17,806 nucleotides of DNA from Parcubacteria group bacterium Gr01-1014_56 (GTDB taxonomy: Bacteria; Patescibacteriota; Minisyncoccia; Phycocordibacterales; SBAW01): contig VMFK01000013.1 in assembly GCA_007375995.1 (NCBI GenBank), forward strand, positions 1-17,806, given 5' to 3'. The notes under the pieces are model-generated. The model was not told where the DNA came from, ran no database searches, and was given only the letters and a program-made list of their open reading frames with translations. Positions 1-7,701 of the stretch are shown here, piece by piece. Numbering within the stretch: the first letter of the stretch is position 1; each line of letters starts with the position of its first letter. A program made the position numbers and the translations under genes.

Positions 1-2
1 GG

Positions 3-1310
3 ATCGTGCGACATGTACGCGGCACGAGTATTTTAATTATCGACGAGATTTCGATGCTCTCTGCAAATACCTTAACTATGGTAGAGGCGGTGTGCCGAGA
101 AATACGCGGGAATACTCGACCCTTTGGCGGGCTCCAAATACTTTTGGTAGGGGACTTCTTTCAACTGCCGCCCGTCGTTTCTGGAGCGGAAGCATCCAGA
201 AACGACCAATTAATAGACGGCGCCGGAAGAGGGAATTCTGGATTTGCATTTAACTCCCCCGCATGGAAGTTGCTTAACCCTATCATTTGTTATCTCTCCG
301 AGCAGCATCGACAGGAGGATGAAAAATTTTTGGAAATTCTTTCAGCTATAAGGCGAGGTGAGGTAGAGGAGGAGCACCGCGAACTGCTTTTAGCGCGGCG
401 CACTTCGGGGAAGGACACGCAAGCGTCGCAACTTTTTTCTCATAATGCAGACGTAAATGAGATCAACGACGCTGAGCTTGGCAAGCTTGAGCAGTCTGCA
501 CACGTGTTTACCATGACTGCGCGTGGAAGCGAGGGGATGGTGTTAGCACTCAAGCGAGGCTGCCTTTCTCCCGAAGTATTGACCCTTAAGGTCGGTGCGC
601 GTGTGATGTTTACTAAAAACGATATCGCTGCTCACTCCTACGTAAACGGCACGCTTGGCGTCGTCACCGGCTTTGTAAAAGAAAACGGCTACCCAATTGT
701 TAAAACACATAACGGTCGTGTACTTGTAGTTGAACCAACCGAGTGGCGGATCGAGGAGAACGGTAAGACGCTCGCGCGTATCAACCAGCTACCGCTTCGA
801 CTCGCGTGGGCCATGACCGTGCACAAGAGTCAGGGGATGTCGCTTGATGCCGCGCACATGGACCTCAGGGGGGCGTTTGAGTACGGCCAAGGTTATGTCG
901 CGCTCTCGCGAGTGCGCACACTTCTGGGCCTCTCGCTTGGCGGTCTCAATGAGCGCGCGCTAGAAGTCCACCCGGAGATCAAAGAGCAAGACCAGTTGTT
1001 TCGTGAGCAGTCGGAGATTGCAAGGCAAACGTTTGCCCGTATCCCCGAAGCTGAGCTCATAGAGATGCAAGAAAATTTTGTACGCGCGTCAGGAGGGACA
1101 GTGGGCGGAGCAGCTAAAAAGACATCGCGCCTCGAAACAATACGCGGCAAACATCCCAATGCCTATCGGTCGTGGAGCAAAGAAGAAGACGAAAATCTTA
1201 AAGAGCGATTTCTTTCCGGAGAGGTGCAAAAAAACATTGCAAAAGAATTTGGCCGCCAACCGGGAGCAATCCGCGCCCGCCTCATCAAACTCGGGCTTAT
1301 TGAAGAATAA
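3..1310 (+). CDS. Pif1/RecD-like superfamily 1 DNA helicase, 5'-truncated by window edge
   Basis: This is the C-terminal part of an SF1B helicase of the Pif1/RecD2 type, an ATP-dependent 5'-3' DNA unwinding enzyme. The frame is open at the left edge, so the Walker A motif and true start lie outside; the GTG at 6 is only the first usable codon. Counting from that codon, visible motifs are Walker B LIIDEISML (about 9-18), GDFFQLPPV (about 49-57), EQHRQ (about 99), the UvrD_C_2-like MTVHKSQGMSLD (about 270-281) and motif VI YVALSRV (about 297-303). After a linker, residues 389-434 form a separate helical domain beginning SWSKEEDENLKERF and containing a helix-turn-helix-like IAKEFGRQPGAIRARLIKLG segment, probably a SANT/Myb-like DNA-binding module. 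Family assignment is firm; the biological role (repair, replication forks, G-quadruplexes) is inference. It ends one base before the convergent comF stop codon. Confidence 0.92.
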   Translation: MVRHVRGTSILIIDEISMLSANTLTMVEAVCREIRGNTRPFGGLQILLVGDFFQLPPVVSGAEASRNDQLIDGAGRGNSGFAFNSPAWKLLNPIICYLSEQHRQEDEKFLEILSAIRRGEVEEEHRELLLARRTSGKDTQASQLFSHNADVNEINDAELGKLEQSAHVFTMTARGSEGMVLALKRGCLSPEVLTLKVGARVMFTKNDIAAHSYVNGTLGVVTGFVKENGYPIVKTHNGRVLVVEPTEWRIEENGKTLARINQLPLRLAWAMTVHKSQGMSLDAAHMDLRGAFEYGQGYVALSRVRTLLGLSLGGLNERALEVHPEIKEQDQLFREQSEIARQTFARIPEAELIEMQENFVRASGGTVGGAAKKTSRLETIRGKHPNAYRSWSKEEDENLKERFLSGEVQKNIAKEFGRQPGAIRARLIKLGLIEE

Positions 1311-1311
1311 T

Positions 1312-1932
1312 TTATGACCGCGCAAGGGCGACGGTGTGCACACGTCGCGCTCCTGCTTTTTTAAGCGCTCTGGCCGCTTCAGCTAAGGTGGCGCCCGTGG
1401 TTGAGACGTCATCTAACACTACGCAGACTCTCCCTTCAACGAGTTTAGGGTTTGTTACATGCATGGAGTTTTTTACATTGGTGAGGCGTTTTGCGCGCGC
1501 CAATGTTTGTTGAGACGCCGTGTCTTTGACCCGCACGAGGATATCGGGTGTGTAGTCATATGCATCAGCACTGCCACAGCGCAATACTGCCTCGCACAAA
1601 AGTTCGGTCTGATTGTATCCGCGTATTTTTTTACGTGCAGAGTGCATCGGGACAGGTACAAGAAGCGGCTTGCCGATCTCCTCGCTCGCGATCCCCAACA
1701 ATTCTTCACTAAGAAATTCTCCAGCTAATCTCAAAGCTTTTGAATTAGCCTTGTATTTTAATTCCCAAATAAGCGCTGTTATGCGCAGGTCGTGGTAGGG
1801 AAGGCCTCCGCCAGCTGGCGGATTCATGCGCAGCATCTCCAAATCTTCGGCTGTAAGGCTCGCAACCCTCGCCTCGCGCTCCCGCATAGGAATTAACACG
1901 TTTATAATGGAGTAAAATAGAGAGCGAAGCAT
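1312..1932 (-). CDS. comF: ComF family phosphoribosyltransferase-like protein
   Basis: A 206-residue type I phosphoribosyltransferase-fold protein of the ComF/GntX family. The PRPP-binding loop VVLDDVSTTGAT is at residues 171-182, and the family segment VPMHSARKKIRGYNQTELL lies upstream in the middle of the protein. ComF proteins are linked to DNA uptake in naturally competent bacteria, though their reaction is not settled. The usual N-terminal CxxC zinc finger is absent; in its place is a linker that encodes PPAGGG from a 16-bp palindrome (1807-1822). The ATG at 1930-1932 is chosen because a GATAAT box on this strand ends six bases before it and the divergent pilM start lies just beyond, leaving no room for a longer reading. 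The gene faces away from the pilus operon and shares its promoter region with pilM. This positional link supports, but does not prove, a competence role. Confidence 0.85.
   Translation of the reverse strand: MLRSLFYSIINVLIPMREREARVASLTAEDLEMLRMNPPAGGGLPYHDLRITALIWELKYKANSKALRLAGEFLSEELLGIASEEIGKPLLVPVPMHSARKKIRGYNQTELLCEAVLRCGSADAYDYTPDILVRVKDTASQQTLARAKRLTNVKNSMHVTNPKLVEGRVCVVLDDVSTTGATLAEAARALKKAGARRVHTVALARS
1807..1822. repeat. 16-bp perfect palindrome inside comF
   Basis: TCCGCCAGCTGGCGGA equals its own reverse complement. On the comF strand it encodes Pro-Pro-Ala-Gly-Gly-like residues in the linker before the phosphoribosyltransferase domain. From memory, palindromes of this CCGCCAGCTGGCGG type are dispersed in many Parcubacteria genomes, so this may be a repeat copy that landed in a tolerant coding position. 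Only one copy is present in this window, so the repeat status is inferred. Confidence 0.6.
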
Positions 1933-1940
1933 GATATAAT
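1932..1940 (+). promoter_or_regulatory. Extended -10 promoter of pilM (leaderless)
   Basis: TGATATAAT matches the extended -10 consensus TGnTATAAT exactly (TATAAT at 1935-1940). Seven bases separate it from the pilM ATG at 1948, so transcription should start at or next to the A of the ATG. No -35 box is evident at 16-18 bp, as expected when an extended -10 is used. A second TATAAT lies at 1903-1908 inside comF and could give a short leader instead. Confidence 0.65.
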
Positions 1941-1944
1941 TATC
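1939..1944 (-). promoter_or_regulatory. -10 box of comF (leaderless), overlapping the pilM -10
   Basis: On the minus strand the sequence reads GATAAT, six bases before the comF ATG (1932-1930). It overlaps the pilM TATAAT by two bases (1939-1940), so RNA polymerase could occupy only one direction at a time. No -35 box is convincing. Confidence 0.5.
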
Positions 1945-1947
1945 TAA

Positions 1948-3036
1948 ATGGCGTTTTCTTTCTCCTCTTTAACAAACCTTTTTTCTCATGAGGCTAAGAG
2001 CGTGCTTGGCGTTGACATAGGCACCTCAACGATCAAGGTGGTTCAACTGAGGCGCGACCGCGGCCGCGTTATCCTCGAGACCTACGGTGCTATCGCGCTC
2101 GGGCCCTACGCGGGGGTCGAGATCGGGCGGGCAACCTCGCTCCCGGCCGAAAGACTAGCAGAGGCACTCAAAGATGTCATCCATGAGGCAAACGTCACCA
2201 CCAACGACGCGGCAGTTTCGATCCCCTATGCCTCAAGCCTTATCTCGATCATTAAACTCCCCAACACGGTGGAGAAGCAGCTGGCTCAAGTAGTGCCGAT
2301 TGAGGCGCGCAAATATATACCCGTGCCGATCAACGAGGTACTCCTCGACTGGTTTGTTATCTCGGGAGGGAAAGGCTCAGGTACCCAAAGCGACAAGCTC
2401 GAGGTGCTTTTGGTAGCGATCCATAACGACACTATCGCAAAATTTCGCACGATCGCGAGCGACGCGACGCTCGATGTATCATTTTTTGAGATCGAGGTCT
2501 TTAGCGCGGTGCGCGCCGCGCTCGACCATGGCCTCGCACCTGTAGCGGTGGTAGACATGGGCGCCGCGACAACCAAGTTCTATGTGGTCGAGCGCGGGCT
2601 CATCCACGAGAGTCATATCATTAACCACGGGAGCCAAGACCTAACGCTTGCCACCTCTCGCGCACTTAATATCACCGTTGCACAAGCTGAGGAGCGCAAA
2701 CGTAAAATAGGCCTCAATCCACAGGTGGATCCGAGCCTAGTGCAGTCACTGTCACTTTCGCTCGGGCCGCTGCTCTCAGAGATTTCTCGAACCGCGGTTG
2801 CCTATGAGCAGAGGACCAACCAGACATTGAGCGCCATGGTTATGACCGGCGGGGGCGCTGCGCTCAAAGGGTTTAAAGAATTTGCACAGACGAAAATCCA
2901 AAACGAGGTGCGCCTCGCAGACCCTTTTGGCAAGACGCAAGCTCCCGCGTTTCTCGAGTCTATCCTCAAAGAAGCCGGTCCCGAGTTTGCGGTAGCGGTG
3001 GGGTTAGCACTTAGGCGCCTCCAGGAGATCGGCTGA
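1948..3036 (+). CDS. pilM: Type IV pilus assembly protein PilM (actin-like ATPase)
   Basis: PilM is the cytoplasmic, actin/FtsA-fold ATP-binding protein that binds the N-terminal tail of PilN and links the motor to the inner-membrane alignment complex. The 362-residue product has the phosphate-1 loop VLGVDIGTSTIKVVQL at about 19-34, the SSLISIIKLPNTVEKQL segment typical of PilM, the phosphate-2 loop VVDMGAATTKFYVV at about 201-214 and an adenosine-like loop MTGGGAALKGF near 298-308. Length matches the family. It heads the pilus operon; its ATG lies directly after an extended -10 box, with no ribosome binding site. The gene ends with TGA, showing that TGA is a stop here. It is followed by a 55-base gap with its own -10-like box before the pilN-like gene. 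Confidence 0.95.
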   Translation: MAFSFSSLTNLFSHEAKSVLGVDIGTSTIKVVQLRRDRGRVILETYGAIALGPYAGVEIGRATSLPAERLAEALKDVIHEANVTTNDAAVSIPYASSLISIIKLPNTVEKQLAQVVPIEARKYIPVPINEVLLDWFVISGGKGSGTQSDKLEVLLVAIHNDTIAKFRTIASDATLDVSFFEIEVFSAVRAALDHGLAPVAVVDMGAATTKFYVVERGLIHESHIINHGSQDLTLATSRALNITVAQAEERKRKIGLNPQVDPSLVQSLSLSLGPLLSEISRTAVAYEQRTNQTLSAMVMTGGGAALKGFKEFAQTKIQNEVRLADPFGKTQAPAFLESILKEAGPEFAVAVGLALRRLQEIG

Positions 3037-3076
3037 GCCACATGTTGATATAGAGACAAGAGCTTTTTTAATACTA

Positions 3077-3082
3077 TATAAT
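3077..3082 (+). promoter_or_regulatory. Possible -10 box before the pilN-like gene
   Basis: TATAAT lies nine bases before the ATG at 3092 in an AT-rich 55-base gap. An alternative promoter is TTGATA (3045-3050) with TTAATA (3068-3073) at 17-bp spacing, giving a leader of about 12 bases. Either would let pilN onward be transcribed apart from pilM. AT-richness makes chance matches likely. Confidence 0.35.
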
Positions 3083-3091
3083 TGATTATAA

Positions 3092-3745
3092 ATGGATCCC
3101 CAGGTTTCAACATCGTTCATTCCAAAGAAACCGCTTGCGGATACACGCTCTGCGGGTGGCGGGGCATATGGCCTTATATTCCTTATCGCGATTTTGTTCT
3201 TTATCACCTCGCTTCTGGCGGCGGGTGGTGCCTTTCTGTATGTGCGGTATCTCTCAGTGTCACTCGATGCTAAAAAAGTTTCGCTTCAAAAGTATCAAGA
3301 GGCGTACGATCTCCCCACTATCCAAACCTTGGTGCGATTTGATTCGAGAATTAACGAATCTCAAAAGATCCTACAAAAACATCTTTCTCCATCAGCGATC
3401 TTTTTCTTTCTCTCGGATCAAACGCTTGAGAAGGTACGATTTAAGGATTTTAGTTACTCACTCTCGAGTACTGAGCATAGCGTCAATATTTCGATGACAG
3501 GCATCACAGACTCTTTTGCAACGGTTGCGCTCCAGTCAGACAAACTTGGGAGCAGCAAGTCTCTCAGGGATATCATCTTTTCAGACATCTCGATTGAAAA
3601 AGACGGTAAAGTTGGCTTCAGTGTCAGCGCAAAGGTGGACCCCGCGCTTATTTATTACGGAAATAATTTGAATACCGAGCAACCGCCTTCTATCCCTATC
3701 GAGCAAACAACAACAGAAACGGAAGGAGCCACCCCAACACCATGA
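3092..3745 (+). CDS. pilN: PilN-like type IV pilus alignment protein
   Basis: A 217-residue bitopic membrane protein in the pilN position between pilM and pilO. A short cytoplasmic tail contains SFIPKKPLA (about 8-16), which sits where classical PilN carries its INLLP PilM-binding motif. One transmembrane helix follows at about 27-50 (LIFLIAILFFITSLLAAGGAFLYV), then a periplasmic-side region with a helical segment (about 55-95), a small alpha/beta domain (about 95-190) and a Pro/Thr-rich tail. Overall similarity to classical PilN is low, so the name rests on topology, tail motif and gene order; this divergent form with the FIPKKPL tail is one I associate with CPR genomes. Its stop overlaps the pilO start as ATGA, indicating translational coupling. 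No Shine-Dalgarno sequence precedes its ATG. Confidence 0.75.
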   Translation: MDPQVSTSFIPKKPLADTRSAGGGAYGLIFLIAILFFITSLLAAGGAFLYVRYLSVSLDAKKVSLQKYQEAYDLPTIQTLVRFDSRINESQKILQKHLSPSAIFFFLSDQTLEKVRFKDFSYSLSSTEHSVNISMTGITDSFATVALQSDKLGSSKSLRDIIFSDISIEKDGKVGFSVSAKVDPALIYYGNNLNTEQPPSIPIEQTTTETEGATPTP

Positions 3746-4293
3746 AACAATTTTTAATCCCCATCGTTCTTGTAATCGCGGCTATAGCGCTCTTTGCGCT
3801 TTACACCAACCCCACCTATCAGTCGGCAAAGAGTGTACAGGCAGAGGTGGCTGTGTATAACGACGCACTCGATAAGTCGCAGGAACTTCGCAGAACCCGT
3901 GACGAAAAAATCGCCGCCTTCAACACGTTTGCCCCCGCTGATATAGAACGCCTCAATAGTATTCTCCCTGACAATGTAGACAATATTCATCTTATTATCG
4001 ACATCAACAACATCGCCACCCGCCGCGGCCTTGCGCTCAAAAATGTTACGCTGGGAAACTTATCCGACAGCGCCAGCGCTCGCAGTTCGCTTGCGGTCGG
4101 CTCCTCAGGAAGCGCGGTGGGGTCAGTAGAGTTAGGTTTTAGTCTCTCTACCTCATATGAAAATATGCTTGCGTTTATTCAAGACCTTGAACACAGCCTA
4201 AGGGTCATGGATATAGAGTCGATTTCCTTTACTGCAGGAGACACGGACACCGCAGACTACGACTTTTCTATCAGAACCTACTGGCTCCATTAG
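3742..4293 (+). CDS. pilO: PilO-like type IV pilus alignment protein
   Basis: A 183-residue protein with an N-terminal transmembrane helix (about 4-21), a coiled-coil-like segment (about 30-60: VAVYNDALDKSQELRRTRDE) and a C-terminal domain with the PilO pattern: FNTFAPADIERLNSILPDNVDNIHLIIDINNIATRRG split across about 61-97, followed by a second half ending SISFTAGDTDTADYDFSIRTYWL. PilO pairs with PilN in the inner membrane. The start overlaps the pilN stop by four bases. A GGAAGGAG tract lies 13 bases upstream, inside pilN; this is the only Shine-Dalgarno-like sequence of note in the operon, and its spacing is long. Confidence 0.83.
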   Translation: MKQFLIPIVLVIAAIALFALYTNPTYQSAKSVQAEVAVYNDALDKSQELRRTRDEKIAAFNTFAPADIERLNSILPDNVDNIHLIIDINNIATRRGLALKNVTLGNLSDSASARSSLAVGSSGSAVGSVELGFSLSTSYENMLAFIQDLEHSLRVMDIESISFTAGDTDTADYDFSIRTYWLH

Positions 4294-4308
4294 TTCGACT
4301 TCGCTCAC

Positions 4309-4314
4309 TATAAA
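4309..4314 (+). promoter_or_regulatory. Possible -10 box before the PilP-like gene
   Basis: TATAAA lies eight bases before the ATG at 4323, in a 29-base gap. The spacing fits the leaderless pattern seen elsewhere in the window, but the box is imperfect and there is no -35. Confidence 0.3.
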
Positions 4315-4322
4315 TAAACTTT

Positions 4323-4613
4323 ATGCAATTCATTAAAGACAACAAAATGTATATCGGTCTGATCCTTCTTTCGCTCGCGGGACTGTGGTTCTACATGACT
4401 TATTTCTCCGGGCCTCCCTCAAGCCCCACACTAAGTAGCGACCAAACCGTATCACCGCTCTCACAAGACGTGCTCGTGACACTTTCAAACCTCCACACGA
4501 TCAAACTCGACAACAGTATTTTTACTGACCCACTCTTTACCTCTCTTACCGACTACAGCGTTGCGATCCCGCCTCAGAATGCCGGCCGGCGGAATCCCTT
4601 TGCTCCTCTCTAG
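4323..4613 (+). CDS. Short PilP-like protein ending at the RRNPF motif
   Basis: A 96-residue protein with a short basic N-terminus, one transmembrane helix (about 10-27, MYIGLILLSLAGLWFYMTYF), a flexible Ser/Pro/Thr-rich linker, and a C-terminus ending GRRNPFAPL. In diderm PilP and the related GspC an RR(D/N)PF motif opens the homology-region beta-domain that contacts the secretin. Here the protein stops immediately after that motif, with only 36 bases before pilB, so the beta-domain is missing and not merely out of frame. The position between pilO and pilB is the pilP position. The function is inferred: a reduced partner of PilN/PilO in a cell without an outer membrane. It may equally be an unrelated small pilus-assembly protein that has converged on the motif. 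Confidence 0.6.
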   Translation: MQFIKDNKMYIGLILLSLAGLWFYMTYFSGPPSSPTLSSDQTVSPLSQDVLVTLSNLHTIKLDNSIFTDPLFTSLTDYSVAIPPQNAGRRNPFAPL

Positions 4614-4649
4614 AGTGACCTCAAGCAAAGACGTTTCAAGTTAACTATC

Positions 4650-6515
<1,866 letters not shown>

Positions 6516-6517
6516 TC

Positions 6518-7582
6518 ATGCCTCAATATAAAGAAAAACTTTCAAAATTAATCGAGCAACTTATTGCACAAGGGGCCTCGGACCTGCATATGGGGGTTGG
6601 TATCGAGCCGGTGACCCGTGTTTCGGGCGTGCTTACGCCGCTTATTTCTGAGGCGAAATTGACCCCTGAGGATATGCTTGGGTATGCCGAGGTACTCATG
6701 TCGCCTGAGCACAAAAAAAGATTTTTGGATACGCAAGAGATCGATTTCTCTTACGCCTTTGGCGATAGGGCACGTTTCCGCGGCAATGGATATTTTGAAC
6801 GGGGGCGCATGTCAATTGCACTGAGGCTTATTCCAAAAGTGATTCGCACGATCGCGGAGCTTAATCTACCGCCAAGCCTTGAGAACTTTGCCGCACGCGA
6901 ACAAGGCTTCTTTTTGGTAGTAGGGCCAGTAGGGCAGGGTAAGACCACAACACTTGCCTCATTGGTAGAAAAGATTAATCAAGAGCGGACTGAACACATT
7001 ATCACGATTGAGGATCCTATCGAATATATTTTTGATAATAAAAGATCCCTCATCGACCAGCGCGAGGTGCGTGTTGATACTGCCGACTTTCAAACAGCGC
7101 TGCAGTCTGTGTTTCGCCAGGATGTCGATGTGCTTATGATCGGCGAGATGCGCACGCCCGAGACCATGGCAACAGCGGTCACTGCGGCCGAGACCGGGCA
7201 CTTGGTGTTCTCAACCCTCCATACCAACAATGCATCGCAGACCATTGACCGCATTATCGACTCGTTCCCTGCATCTCAGCAAGAGCAGATCCGAATACAG
7301 CTTGCGGGCTCTCTCGCTGGCATATTTTCTCAACGACTACTGCCTCGCATTGCTGGAGGGCTTATCCCCGCGTACGAACTGCTTGTAGTTACCCCGGCAG
7401 TAAGAAACTTAATACGAGAAAAACGTACGCACGAAATCCAGACAGTTATCGAGACCGGAGCAGAGGAGGGGATGATCGACCTCAACCGCAGTCTCGCTGA
7501 GTTAGTGCGCATGGGAGAGATCACGGCGGAGAGTGCCTATAGCCGCGCGCTCAACAGCAAAACACTCGAACGTCTATTATGA
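6518..7582 (+). CDS. pilT: Type IV pilus retraction ATPase PilT
   Basis: A 354-residue hexameric motor ATPase of the PilT/PilU branch, lacking the GspE N-terminal domain. Visible are the PAS-like N-terminus with SDLHMGVG (about 21-28), Walker A in the variant form GPVGQGKT at 136-143 (GPTGSGKS is usual), EDPIEYIF, Walker B GEMRTPET at 209-216, His box AETGHLVFSTLHTNNA and DRIIDSFP. The length matches the family. It presumably powers retraction, which in competent bacteria pulls in DNA. The GEMRTPET variation of GEMRDLET is a divergence but keeps the catalytic Glu. It starts two bases after the pilB stop without a Shine-Dalgarno sequence, so translation is likely coupled. A 119-base gap with a strong inverted repeat follows. 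Confidence 0.94.
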   Translation: MPQYKEKLSKLIEQLIAQGASDLHMGVGIEPVTRVSGVLTPLISEAKLTPEDMLGYAEVLMSPEHKKRFLDTQEIDFSYAFGDRARFRGNGYFERGRMSIALRLIPKVIRTIAELNLPPSLENFAAREQGFFLVVGPVGQGKTTTLASLVEKINQERTEHIITIEDPIEYIFDNKRSLIDQREVRVDTADFQTALQSVFRQDVDVLMIGEMRTPETMATAVTAAETGHLVFSTLHTNNASQTIDRIIDSFPASQQEQIRIQLAGSLAGIFSQRLLPRIAGGLIPAYELLVVTPAVRNLIREKRTHEIQTVIETGAEEGMIDLNRSLAELVRMGEITAESAYSRALNSKTLERLL

Positions 7583-7594
7583 ACACAATGGAGT

Positions 7595-7691
7595 TAAAAC
7601 AAAATTCAAGGAATGTACGTAGGCGCGACGGCGCCGGAGGTAGGAAAATTTCTAGCAAGAAATTTTCTGCGTTCCCTGAATTTTAGTTTTA
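7595..7691. repeat. 97-nt branched inverted-repeat element between pilT and pilC
   Basis: The outer arms 7595-7613 and 7672-7691 pair over 18 Watson-Crick pairs with one A-C mismatch (7609/7676) and one bulged A (7685). Nested inside are two further perfect hairpins: GGCGC (7622-7626)/GCGCC (7631-7635) with a GACG loop, and GAAAATTTCT (7644-7653)/AGAAATTTTC (7658-7667) with an AGCA loop. As RNA this is a three-way junction ending 10 bases before the pilC ATG. It may be a structured 5' element of pilC, an mRNA processing or attenuation site, or a MITE-like dispersed repeat. The sequence alone does not decide. Confidence 0.75.
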
Positions 7692-7701
7692 CGGAATCTA
7701 T

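Noticed and set aside
7588..7686. Small ORF of 32 codons between pilT and pilC.
   Set aside because: It coincides almost exactly with the inverted-repeat element, has no start signal and reads as a basic low-information peptide. The nested stems explain the sequence better.
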